13,524 nucleotides of DNA, from the NCBI GenBank assembly GCA_007129525.1, contig SKVI01000273.1:1-13524 (forward strand), written 5' to 3'. Both the position numbers and the translations under genes were made by a program. The notes under the pieces are model-generated. The model was not told the DNA's origin and made no database searches. It saw nothing but the letters and a program-made list of their open reading frames with translations. Source of the stretch: Gemmatimonadota bacterium. Its GTDB lineage: Bacteria; Gemmatimonadota; Gemmatimonadetes; Longimicrobiales; Gaopeijiaceae. Shown piece after piece: positions 1-7,216 of this stretch. Each line of letters opens with the position of its first letter. Position 1 is the stretch's first letter.

Positions 1-28
1 ATTCCTCCATAGTACATGGGGGCCATGG

Positions 29-1228
29 TTGCCTCCTGGGCTGGTGGTGCGCCAACACCCAGGTTCTCCTTGTTTGCTTAGGGTAAGCATCCTCCGGTCC
101 AGGAGGCTACCTCCCTCCCTGCCATCCCCCGGTAGGCTCGGTTTCATAAGGTCAGAAACAGATGGGCCGGAGCGCGATCAAGGGGAGGCGACCGCGGACG
201 TTTCAGCTGAAACGGATTCGTGTGCGGAGACGAAAGGGGCTTCCCCCTGCGGTTGCCACACCCGCTTCCACGGCACCCGGGCGGAGCGCTACCAGGTCTT
301 CCTGCACGTGGATTACGAGACCCTCGCGGCGGAGGGCGAGCCGGGCCGCTCGCACCTGGAGGACGGCACTCGCGTTACAGCGGAAACGGCCCGGCGGCTC
401 ACCTGCGACGCCAGCGTGGTGGGGGTGATCGAGGCGAGGGGAGAGTCGGTGGGGGACGAGGCGTCGGCTTCGGGAGACGGCTCGACCTCCGGGAACGGCT
501 CGGCCCCGAGCGATACCCTGGCGCAAGGCGCCGGAGCGGCGCGCCCCACCGCCCGGATTCTGGACATCGGCCGGAAGACGCGGACCATTCCGCCGGCCCT
601 TCGGCGGGCCCTCTACCTCCGGGACGGAGGCTGCCGATTCCCGGGGTGCGGGGTGCGGTTCACGGAGGGGCACCACGTGGAGCACTGGGCCCTGGGTGGG
701 AGGACAGAGCTGGCGAACCTGATCTCACTCTGCCGGTTCCACCATCGGGCGGTCCACGAGGAGGGCTTCGAGGTGCGCCGTACCCGGAACGGAGACTTCC
801 GCTTCTTCGACCGCACGGGCTGGCCCCTGCCCCAGCGGCCCCGGTCTACCGGTGTGAGCTGGATCGTGGAGTCGCGGTTTGCAGGGACGCAGGAGGCGGC
901 GGCGAAGGAGGCGGGCCGGGCGCCGGAGGGTGCGGAGAAAGCGGATGGTGGGAGCGAGTCGCTCCAAACCCTCGAGGAGACCAACCGCGAACTGGGCATC
1001 GACCCCCAGTGGCACACGGCGGCGGCACGTTTCAGCGGAAGCGTCGACGATCCGCGCAACGGTGAGCTCCGGGATCTCATGTTCCGCGCTATGGATGGGC
1101 TGGATCCGGTTGAGGACGGGTTGGATCGAACCGAGGAGGAGGCGTTCACGCCTGGGGAGGAGAACCCGGGCCCGGAGGGAGAAACCCTCGGACGCTCGGA
1201 GAAGCATGACTCACCAGACGGGCGGTGA
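29..1228 (+). CDS. HNH endonuclease of the DUF222/13E12 class, N-terminally truncated
   Basis: The C-terminal half is a clear HNH nuclease domain. Residues 186-250 contain RTIPPALRRAL, a zinc-type CRFPGCG motif (202-208), GHHVEHW (214-220), N230, C235 and HH (238-239), the usual metal and catalytic set. Residues 86-128 (RAERYQVFLHVD, then ARRLTCDAS) match the linker that normally follows a DUF222 domain. That domain, normally a long N-terminal block, is absent: residues 1 to about 50 are Arg/Pro/Ser-rich and look like translated non-coding DNA. The TTG start at 29 is only the first possible start, and the frame is open to the left edge, so the true 5' end is uncertain. A Gly/Ser/Asp linker (about 138-165) separates the two conserved parts, and the tail after 285 is acidic and low in complexity. 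Relatives occur in many copies per genome and behave like mobile or repeat-associated genes. This copy is probably a decayed remnant, although the nuclease core itself is intact. The HNH call is firm; whether the gene is functional is open. Confidence 0.75.
   Translation: MPPGLVVRQHPGSPCLLRVSILRSRRLPPSLPSPGRLGFIRSETDGPERDQGEATADVSAETDSCAETKGASPCGCHTRFHGTRAERYQVFLHVDYETLAAEGEPGRSHLEDGTRVTAETARRLTCDASVVGVIEARGESVGDEASASGDGSTSGNGSAPSDTLAQGAGAARPTARILDIGRKTRTIPPALRRALYLRDGGCRFPGCGVRFTEGHHVEHWALGGRTELANLISLCRFHHRAVHEEGFEVRRTRNGDFRFFDRTGWPLPQRPRSTGVSWIVESRFAGTQEAAAKEAGRAPEGAEKADGGSESLQTLEETNRELGIDPQWHTAAARFSGSVDDPRNGELRDLMFRAMDGLDPVEDGLDRTEEEAFTPGEENPGPEGETLGRSEKHDSPDGR
199..214. repeat. 16-bp perfect palindrome, copy 1 of an intragenic motif
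   Basis: CGTTTCAGCTGAAACG is its own reverse complement over all 16 bases. It sits at the point where recognisable homology of the truncated HNH gene begins and is translated there as (D)VSAET. Two imperfect copies lie further into the same gene. Confidence 0.8.
373..388. repeat. Imperfect copy 2 of the intragenic palindrome motif
   Basis: CGTTACAGCGGAAACG differs from the perfect palindrome at 199-214 at two of 16 positions. It is read in the same phase as copy 1, giving VTAET. This part of the protein is conserved in the family, so the resemblance could partly reflect protein constraint. Confidence 0.6.
1028..1043. repeat. Imperfect copy 3 of the intragenic palindrome motif, read in another frame
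   Basis: CGTTTCAGCGGAAGCG differs from the palindrome at 199-214 at two of 16 positions. Here the codon phase is shifted by one base, so the same DNA encodes RFSGS rather than VSAET. The similarity is therefore at the DNA level and not explained by a conserved peptide. Confidence 0.6.
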
Positions 1229-1464
1229 CCCCGTCGCCCAGGGATGTCGCACAGGAATACCGACTCCGGTCGGGGGCAAAAACGGGGAAGGTCCACGAGA
1301 GACCCATTGCCGGATGGCCGGCGGATGGCCAGACTACGGAACCCCTCGTGTCAGGATGCGGTAGGTTGCCGATCCGACGCTTCGGGCCCACAGCCTCGAG
1401 CTCCCATCAGGAACCGTCAGGACAGGGAACGTGCCGCACTTCCTGGACTGTGCCGTACGGTGGA

Positions 1465-1473
1465 GGGGGGGGG
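1465..1473 (+). repeat. Run of nine G upstream of the GGDEF regulator
   Basis: An uninterrupted G9 tract lies 26 bases before the chosen ATG at 1500 and 14 bases before an alternative GTG at 1488. It is in the 271-base gap between the nuclease gene and the regulator, in which I see no other gene. Homopolymer tracts of this length are prone to slippage and could alter promoter spacing or leader length; they are also common sites of sequencing error. Confidence 0.7.
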
Positions 1474-1499
1474 TTGATCACCGTTCCGTGAGCGAGCCT

Positions 1500-2459
1500 A
1501 TGCGAATCCTCGTTGTCGATGACGACCCAATCGCGTTGGAGCCCCTGGTGGAGCGCCTCCGCCAGTGGGACCACGACGTGGTCCCCTTTGGTAGCGGGGA
1601 GGCGGCATGGGAGGAACTCCAGGAAGGCCCTCCTCCCAACATCGTGCTTCTGGACTGGATGCTTCCGGGTATGTCGGGGCTGGATCTCTGCCGGAAGCTT
1701 CGGGCGGCGGGTGAGAGCCCCTATGTGTACGTGATCATCATCACCGGAAAGACGAACCGGGACGATCTCCTGGAGGGCTTCGACGCCGGAGCCGACGACT
1801 TTCTCACCAAGCCCTTCGACTGGGCCGAGCTGCGGGCGCGTCTCAGGGCCGGAGAGCGGATCGTGGAGCTCCAGAACGAACTCATCGCGGCCCGTGAGGC
1901 CCTTCGGAGTCAGGCGATGCAGGACCCCCTGACGAAGGTTCTGAACCACGGTGCAATCATGGATGCCCTGTCTCAGGAGGTGGACCGTGCCCACCGCGAG
2001 GAACACCCCCTGGCCGTGGTCCTGGCAGACCTGGACAGCTTCAAGGCGGTGAACGACGAGTTCGGACACGTGGCCGGGGACCGCGTGCTGGTGGAAGTGT
2101 CACGCCGGATGAGGAACTGCCTTCGATCGTACGACTCCATCGGACGCTACGGAGGAGAGGAGTTCCTCTTCGTTCTGCCCAACCTCGGGCAGGACCAGGC
2201 CGCCAAGATGGCCGAGCGGGTTCGGCTTACCGTGTGCCGGGAGCCCTTCCGGGTCGAAGGTGCCGAGATTGCGGTGACCCTGAGTCAGGGTGTCTTGGTC
2301 TGGGACGAGCCTCGGCCTCTCGCAATGGATCGACTCATCAAAGCTGCGGACGAAGCGCTCTACGGGGTCAAACGAGGTGGCAGGAACGCCGTGCGCGTGG
2401 TCCTCTTCGACGCTGGTGAGGCGGACGAGGAAATGGAAGTGGTGGATTTCGGGGCCTGA
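1500..2459 (+). CDS. Response regulator with GGDEF output (probable diguanylate cyclase)
   Basis: The protein has 319 residues in two domains. An N-terminal receiver domain (about 1-120) shows the acidic pocket DDD (7-9), the phospho-acceptor D52 in LLDWMLPGMSG, T82 and K104 in LTKPFD. A short helical linker (about 120-140) leads to DPLTKVLNH (142-150), the usual opening of a GGDEF domain. The active-site motif is GGEEF (218-222), a permitted variant, and an inhibitory RxxD site (R209, D212) lies five residues before it. The expected role is phosphorylation-controlled synthesis of cyclic di-GMP from two GTP in the cytoplasm, with product feedback. No sensor kinase is next to it. ATG at 1500 is chosen because MRILVVDDD is the typical receiver start; GTG at 1488 would add four residues, and neither start has a strong ribosome site. 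The last 16 residues are acidic and outside the domain. It ends 8 bases before the opposing methyltransferase gene. Confidence 0.93.
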   Translation: MRILVVDDDPIALEPLVERLRQWDHDVVPFGSGEAAWEELQEGPPPNIVLLDWMLPGMSGLDLCRKLRAAGESPYVYVIIITGKTNRDDLLEGFDAGADDFLTKPFDWAELRARLRAGERIVELQNELIAAREALRSQAMQDPLTKVLNHGAIMDALSQEVDRAHREEHPLAVVLADLDSFKAVNDEFGHVAGDRVLVEVSRRMRNCLRSYDSIGRYGGEEFLFVLPNLGQDQAAKMAERVRLTVCREPFRVEGAEIAVTLSQGVLVWDEPRPLAMDRLIKAADEALYGVKRGGRNAVRVVLFDAGEADEEMEVVDFGA

Positions 2460-2467
2460 TCGTCCCT

Positions 2468-3133
2468 TCAGCGGTCTCCTGGCCGGCCCTTCCGGAAGAG
2501 AACCACGTTCCGGTGGGGGAACTCCGGGGACCACCCGTGCTCGGTGGCGATCCATTCCATGGTGCGGCGGCGGTAGAAGCACACGTGAGTTGGGTCCCTG
2601 GCGTAGTACCAGTCGGCCAGCGCCACGTCCCGTGGCGGCCTCTCCGTCATGACGCCGAGCCAACCGCCGGGGCGCAGGAGACGGTCGAAGGTTTGAAACT
2701 CCCGGGCGGGTTGGAAGAAGTGCTCTGCGGTCTCGCTGCAGGTGAGGAAGTCGTAGGTCCGCTCGAGGACCTCGGTGTCCGGCGCGAAGAAGGGGTCGAA
2801 GTTCTCCGTCGGGAAGCCCGCTTCCGTGAGCATCAGCGAAAGGGTGGGGCCCGGTCCCGATCCGTAGTCCAGCCCGACAGCACCGGACGAGAGGCGTTCC
2901 ATGAGGGGGGCAGCGAGGCGTGAGAGGAAGGCCCGATAGCGGGGGTCTCCCGGATCGTTCTCGTGGGTGTCGTAACGTGCCCGCTCCTCCGCAGGTGTGG
3001 GGCGATCGTCGGGGTGCATGAAGACCAGCCCGCAACCACGGCACCCCCGGTACCGGCGGCCGTGGGCCCGGACGGGGGCGTCGGCGGAGGGGAGACGGCA
3101 GAGGGGACAGGAGAGGACTGCTGGAGTGGTCAT
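2468..3133 (-). CDS. Class I SAM-dependent methyltransferase with N-terminal zinc ribbon
   Basis: The protein has 221 residues from ATG at 3133. The frame stays open further upstream to a TTG at 3247, but those extra 38 residues do not look conserved, and the family normally begins just before the first cysteine pair. C9 and C12 (CPLC) with C31 and C34 (CRGC) form a four-cysteine zinc ribbon. The Rossmann-like methyltransferase core follows, with the SAM motif GLDYGSGPG (87-95), an acidic turn NFDPFF (111-116), YDFLTCSETAEHF (127-139) and RLLRPGGWLGVMT (151-163). DPTHVCFYRRRT (180-191) is typical of an uncharacterised family found widely in proteobacteria. The substrate is unknown. It overlaps nothing and has no operon partner. 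It converges on the GGDEF gene with 8 bases between stops, so the two transcripts must read into each other unless a terminator lies within one of the genes. Confidence 0.88.
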   Translation of the reverse strand: MTTPAVLSCPLCRLPSADAPVRAHGRRYRGCRGCGLVFMHPDDRPTPAEERARYDTHENDPGDPRYRAFLSRLAAPLMERLSSGAVGLDYGSGPGPTLSLMLTEAGFPTENFDPFFAPDTEVLERTYDFLTCSETAEHFFQPAREFQTFDRLLRPGGWLGVMTERPPRDVALADWYYARDPTHVCFYRRRTMEWIATEHGWSPEFPHRNVVLFRKGRPGDR

Positions 3134-3198
3134 CGGTGTGGAAGGCGAGACGGCGGTCTGGCAGAGGGTGGCTTTCACCTGTGCGGCGGTCGGTATCT

Positions 3199-3228
3199 TT
3201 GCGTGCGGACCCACTTCGGATGCATAAT
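3199..3228 (+). promoter_or_regulatory. Possible promoter in the divergent region before the transglycosylase
   Basis: TTGCGT (3199-3204) and CATAAT (3223-3228) are separated by 18 bases, inside an AT-rich island (about 3221-3253) that stands out from its GC-rich surroundings. It would give a leader of about 170 bases for the transglycosylase. The same island could also serve the divergent methyltransferase. Only three of six bases match at -35, so this is a weak call. Confidence 0.25.
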
Positions 3229-3403
3229 AATGGACATAGTCACCCAATTACATGAGGGTAGCGAGGGAAAGGTTCGGCCGGTTGGGAACCCCGGGGGGTA
3301 AAATTCCAGGGAGGGTCGGATTTTCACCGAGAGACCCGCGGAGATCGGTTTGGTCCCACAGTCACGGGGCGGGTCGCACGTCTCCAACCAGCGGAGTTAG
3401 TCG

Positions 3404-4924
3404 ATGAACGCCATCTCGGGAGTTGCTCTTCTTGCCTTCGGGCTGATCCTTCTTCCCGATTCCGTGGCGGCGGAGCAGCCCGTCCCCATCTCCGCGTCGC
3501 CGGCGGTTGCCGGCGCAGAAGTGGGTCCCCCCGCCGACACCCTGGCCCTGCCCTACTCACCGGAAGATTGGTTGACGCTCCTGCCCACTGAGCGGGAGGC
3601 CCGGGACCTGGATGCCATGGGTGCCTATCGACCCGGATACCCGTTCTGGAAGCACGTCTTCAATATCCCCGACGGATCCGTGGCCTTCGGTAGCGCGGAA
3701 GACGGTCGGCTCCTGGCCACCTTCCCCAGCCGCGGTGACTGGACGAGAGAGGTCCGATGGGAGGACCCCACCATCCCGAACGTCGTCCTGGGGCGCCGCC
3801 TGCCGCCCGGACTCACCCAGCGCCGGGAGGAGGTGACCGAGCTCCTGGAGCCGGTGGTGGGGCCGGTGGTCCACAACGCGACCCGGGGGCGATTCCTCCT
3901 TCCCAATGCCCGCCGGTATGGAGGCTTCGTGGAAGAGTGGGGCCGGATCTACGAGCGGTTCGGGGTTCCGGCTGAGATCGGCCTCGCCCAGGCGGTGGTT
4001 GAATCGGGGCTGAACGGACGGGTTCGCTCCGAGGCCGGAGCGCTGGGGCTCTGTCAGTGGCTTCCCCGCAACTGGAACAGCCTGAAGCGCCGGGCGGCGC
4101 ACGAGATCGAGGGCTACAACCAGACCACCCAGGCCGCCTACTGTGCCGCCTACCTCAGCGTGCTGGCCACCAAGTACGGCAGCTTCGTGCCGGCGCTCTC
4201 GGAGCACCACGCCGGTGGAAGCAATGTGGGACGTACGGTGATCAACGGATCTCGATTGGGCGGCGTCGATGTGCGGGATCAGTACTTTCTGGGATCGGAG
4301 CTGGCCCGTGACCTGAGGACCCTGTCTTCGCGGTCGTACCGGGAGGTGGTCCGCAGCTACGGACCCCGCTCCTTCCTCTACGCCGAGATGGTGTTCGGAA
4401 ACCGTTTCACCGTGCGGCGCATCCGGGAGGAGGTGCCCCAGCAGCGGATCCATGCCATGCGGGCTCCCCGTCCCATTCCCTTGAGCGAAGTGACCCGGCG
4501 GACGGGGCTTTCCGTGGACGAGGTGCGTCGCTTCAACCCGGCTCTGGTCCGCCAGGTCCCCGCCGGCGCGAACCTGTATCTTCCCTCCCGGGTGGAGGAG
4601 TTCGGACCTGACGTGAGCTTCTGGCACCGGCCCCCTTCCCCCGAGTACGCAGCGGTCCTCGACGACTTCTTGAGCCTGGACGCACACTGGGACGACTGGG
4701 AGGAGCCCTCCTTCGCCCCGGTGCTCCGTGAATTCCGGGAGCGATTTCTGGCCACCGGAAGCGAGGAAGGCTCGGTCATGGCCACCGTCATCGGCTACGC
4801 CATGGACGAGATGTATACCAGCCGCCGCCGGCAGATCCTGGTGGACTTCCGAACGAGTCCCGAGATCGAGCGACTGGTGAATCAGGGGCTTGGCGAGATC
4901 GAGGCGAACGGGCGACAGCGGTAG
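3404..4924 (+). CDS. Secreted lytic murein transglycosylase with LysM-like segment (MltD-like)
   Basis: The protein has 506 residues. The N-terminus (1-23, ending VAA before EQP) is a short hydrophobic signal peptide. The transglycosylase domain spans about 172-330. The catalytic glutamate is E200 in AQAVVESGLNG, followed by GALGLCQWLP (212-221), where the family usually has Met rather than Cys, then CAAYLSVLATKYG (247-259) and SEHHAGGSNVGR (266-277), which resembles the ...YNAG... motif. It should cleave the glycan strands of peptidoglycan in the periplasm, leaving 1,6-anhydro ends. Residues about 349-396 (LSEVTRRTGLSVDEVRRFNPAL inside) look like one degenerate LysM module, as in MltD. Residues 408-506 are an extra C-terminal region that I do not recognise. 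A GGAG ribosome site lies about 9 bases before the ATG. The gene stands alone, 182 bases before the transporter operon. Confidence 0.85.
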   Translation: MNAISGVALLAFGLILLPDSVAAEQPVPISASPAVAGAEVGPPADTLALPYSPEDWLTLLPTEREARDLDAMGAYRPGYPFWKHVFNIPDGSVAFGSAEDGRLLATFPSRGDWTREVRWEDPTIPNVVLGRRLPPGLTQRREEVTELLEPVVGPVVHNATRGRFLLPNARRYGGFVEEWGRIYERFGVPAEIGLAQAVVESGLNGRVRSEAGALGLCQWLPRNWNSLKRRAAHEIEGYNQTTQAAYCAAYLSVLATKYGSFVPALSEHHAGGSNVGRTVINGSRLGGVDVRDQYFLGSELARDLRTLSSRSYREVVRSYGPRSFLYAEMVFGNRFTVRRIREEVPQQRIHAMRAPRPIPLSEVTRRTGLSVDEVRRFNPALVRQVPAGANLYLPSRVEEFGPDVSFWHRPPSPEYAAVLDDFLSLDAHWDDWEEPSFAPVLREFRERFLATGSEEGSVMATVIGYAMDEMYTSRRRQILVDFRTSPEIERLVNQGLGEIEANGRQR

Positions 4925-5106
4925 GCCGCGCTACGCAGCCGGGTCCGCGGTCTGCGAGTCGGCGACAGGTGCTGGAACGCGCACTCCGGTAAGGGGTTGC
5001 CTGACATCTGGGGGAAATGTGCGCGGCCAGGGGATTTCACGGACTGGCCAGTGCGCGCCCCGGTTCGCGAGCGATTCTGCTCAACTGCAGTACAGGAGTC
5101 GAAGCC

Positions 5107-6039
5107 ATGAAGACGACCCATCGATCCCGCACGACGGACCGCCACGCCCACCTCGGCGCGAAAGCCCTCCTGCCTCGATTCGCAGCCATTCTGCTGATCC
5201 CACTTCTGGTTCTGGGATGCGAGGTGCCGGATCCCGAGGAGGTCGTGGATGAGGCCGTGGAAGAGCTTCATGAGGTGGAGCTGGGCTACGTCCTGTGGGA
5301 TTCGGAGATTGCGTCCACCCACGTGGTGGCGGCGGTTATCGAAGATGAACTGGGCCATCCGGTGAGCTTGACCTCGGTGGATGCCGGGCCCATGTGGACG
5401 GGGATGGCCCGGGGTGACTTCGACGCCATGGTGGCCGCCTGGCTCCCGGACACCCACGAGGCCTACTGGGATGAATTCGGCGAGGACGTCGTTGACCTGG
5501 GACCCAATCTGGACGGAGCCCGAATCGGTTGGGTGGTTCCCGACTACGTGGCCGCGGAGAGCATCACCGAACTGCCCGCGTACCACGACGAGTTCAGTGG
5601 TGAGATCATCGGCATCGATCCCGGCGCCGGCCTGATGGCCGCCAGCGACGAGGCCATGGAGATCTACGACCTGGGTGACTTCAACCTGGTATCGGGATCG
5701 GATGCGGCCATGACCGCGGCCCTGGACCGAGCCGTTTCCGATGAGGAGTGGATCGTGGTCACCGGTTGGGTGCCACACTGGAAGTTCGCCGCGTACGGCC
5801 TGCGCTTCCTGGATGATCCCGAGGGTGTCTTCGGCGATGCCGAGGCGATCCACACCATTGTCCGGCCCGGCCTGGAAGAGGAGGCTCCCCAGGTGTACGC
5901 CTTCCTGGACAACTTCCACTGGACGTCGGAACAGATGGGCGAAGTCATGCTCATGATCGAGGATGACATGGAGCCCATGGATGCTGCGCGGGCCTGGATC
6001 GCGGACAACCGGGACGTCGTGGAAGGCTGGCTGCCGTAG
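5107..6039 (+). CDS. opuAC: Glycine betaine/proline-type ABC transporter, substrate-binding lipoprotein
   Basis: The protein has 310 residues. A basic N-terminus and hydrophobic stretch (about 21-37) end in the lipobox VLGC, so C38 is the likely lipidated residue and the mature protein is membrane-anchored. The rest is an OpuAC-type binding protein (PF04069): GYVLWDSEIASTHVVAAVI (60-78), DAGPMWTGMARGDFDAMVAAWLP (92-114) and TGWVPHWKFAAYGLRFLDD (219-237). Trp residues at 64, 142, 221 and 225 are candidates for the aromatic cage that holds the quaternary ammonium of betaine; I have not assigned them structurally. An acidic spacer (40-58) follows the lipid anchor. AGGAG lies about 9 bases before the ATG at 5107, which decides against the earlier in-frame start at 5017. 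It is first in an operon with the ATPase and permease. Glycine betaine is most likely, but choline or a related osmolyte cannot be excluded. Confidence 0.9.
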   Translation: MKTTHRSRTTDRHAHLGAKALLPRFAAILLIPLLVLGCEVPDPEEVVDEAVEELHEVELGYVLWDSEIASTHVVAAVIEDELGHPVSLTSVDAGPMWTGMARGDFDAMVAAWLPDTHEAYWDEFGEDVVDLGPNLDGARIGWVVPDYVAAESITELPAYHDEFSGEIIGIDPGAGLMAASDEAMEIYDLGDFNLVSGSDAAMTAALDRAVSDEEWIVVTGWVPHWKFAAYGLRFLDDPEGVFGDAEAIHTIVRPGLEEEAPQVYAFLDNFHWTSEQMGEVMLMIEDDMEPMDAARAWIADNRDVVEGWLP

Positions 6040-6109
6040 GAGGGGCGCCAGTGGCCTCCGATCCCTGGTCGGATCCGGCCGTGTTCCCGGCACGACACGT
6101 CGGAGGGGC

Positions 6110-7201
6110 ATGAGCCAGATCGTCGCCGAAGGGCTGTACAAGATCTTCGGCCCCCGCCCCGAGCGGGCCTTCGACCTACTCGATGAGGGCGTGTCGAAGG
6201 ATGAGATACAGGCCCGGACCGGCCTGGTGGTGGGAGTGCAGGATGCCTCCTTCACCGTGTCGGAGGGTGAGACCTTCGTGGTGATGGGCCTCTCCGGGAG
6301 CGGGAAGTCGACCCTCCTTCGCCTCCTGAACCGGCTCCTCGAGCCCACCCGGGGTTCGGTGCAGGTGGCCGGAGTGGAGGTGACCGATCTCGGTTCCCGG
6401 GACCTGATCCAGTTTCGGCGGGACCATTTCGGTGGGATGGTGTTCCAGAAGTTCGCCATTCTCCCCAACCGTAACGTGCTGGACAACGTCGCCTTCGGGC
6501 TAGAGCTGCAGGGGGTCGAAAAGGGCCAGCGCGAGGAGAAGGCCCGGGCCATCATTGACCTGGTGGGCCTGGCCGGGCACGAAGCCTCGTATCCCCGGCA
6601 GCTGTCGGGTGGGATGCAGCAGCGGGTTGGCCTGGCCAGGGCCCTGGTGGTGGAAGCAGAGATCCTTCTCATGGATGAGGCGTTCTCGGCCCTCGATCCC
6701 CTGATCCGGCACCACATGCAGGACGAACTCCTGGGTCTCCAGGAGCGGCTGCAGCGGACCATCGTCTTCGTGACCCACGATCTGGACGAGGCGTTCCGGG
6801 TGGGCGATCGCATCGCCATCATGAACGAGGGGGCGGTGGTGCAGACCGGGACGGCCGAGGACATCGTGCTGAACCCGGCCAACGACTACGTGCGATCGTT
6901 TGTTCGGAATATGGATCGCACCCAGGTGTTCCGGGCCCGAACGGTCATGGAATCTCCTCCCGGAGAGGCGGACGGGCAAACCGCCGCTGGGACCGGGGCC
7001 ACGGTCTCGCTCGACGCCACGTTGGCCCAGGTCATCCGACAGGCTGCCGAGCACCCCGGTCCGGTGGCCGTGCGGGACGACGAAGGCGAGCTCGTGGGAA
7101 TCATTCGGCGAGACCGGATCCTCGAGGCCATGGACCGGGACTTCTCCCCCTTGGCAGCCGACATCGAGGGTGCGGCTGCCCAGGTGTCCACTGTGGACTG
7201 A
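6110..7201 (+). CDS. opuAA: Glycine betaine/proline-type ABC transporter ATPase with a single CBS motif
   Basis: The protein has 363 residues. All nucleotide-binding motifs are present: Walker A GLSGSGKST (60-68), Q-loop Q113 in VFQKFAILPNRNV, signature LSGGMQQR (165-172), Walker B ILLMDE (185-190) with E190, and H223 in FVTHDLDEA. The N-terminal segment with KIFGPRPERAF (11-21) and the Q-loop sequence place it with ProV/OpuAA rather than with general importers. It powers osmolyte uptake with the neighbouring permease. After VFRARTVM (273-280) only one CBS motif follows (about 300-345), matching the second CBS of ProV; the first appears deleted, so the protein is about 40 residues shorter than E. 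coli ProV. GGAGG (6102-6106) lies 3 bases before the ATG. A short inverted repeat, GATCC-N6-GGATC (6060-6075), sits in the 70-base gap after the binding-protein gene and might set relative expression. Confidence 0.93.
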   Translation: MSQIVAEGLYKIFGPRPERAFDLLDEGVSKDEIQARTGLVVGVQDASFTVSEGETFVVMGLSGSGKSTLLRLLNRLLEPTRGSVQVAGVEVTDLGSRDLIQFRRDHFGGMVFQKFAILPNRNVLDNVAFGLELQGVEKGQREEKARAIIDLVGLAGHEASYPRQLSGGMQQRVGLARALVVEAEILLMDEAFSALDPLIRHHMQDELLGLQERLQRTIVFVTHDLDEAFRVGDRIAIMNEGAVVQTGTAEDIVLNPANDYVRSFVRNMDRTQVFRARTVMESPPGEADGQTAAGTGATVSLDATLAQVIRQAAEHPGPVAVRDDEGELVGIIRRDRILEAMDRDFSPLAADIEGAAAQVSTVD

Positions 7202-7216
7202 GCCGGAGGCCTCCTG

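Noticed and set aside
3134..3247. Longer form of the methyltransferase starting at TTG 3247
   Set aside because: The extra 38 residues show no conserved character and would place the start in the AT-rich region that looks like a promoter.
3282..3304. TTGGGA and TAAAAT before the transglycosylase as a sigma-70 promoter
   Set aside because: The spacer is only 11 bases, too short for a working -35/-10 pair.
4398..4410. GAAAC-C-GTTTC inside the transglycosylase gene as another copy of the HNH palindrome
   Set aside because: The arms are in the opposite order and the AGC core is absent, so it does not match the motif; probably chance.
4882..6882. A 666-codon open frame on the minus strand opposite the transporter genes
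   Set aside because: Its product is Arg/Ser/Pro- and His-rich with no domain pattern, and it mirrors two well-supported genes. It follows from the third-position GC bias of the plus-strand genes.
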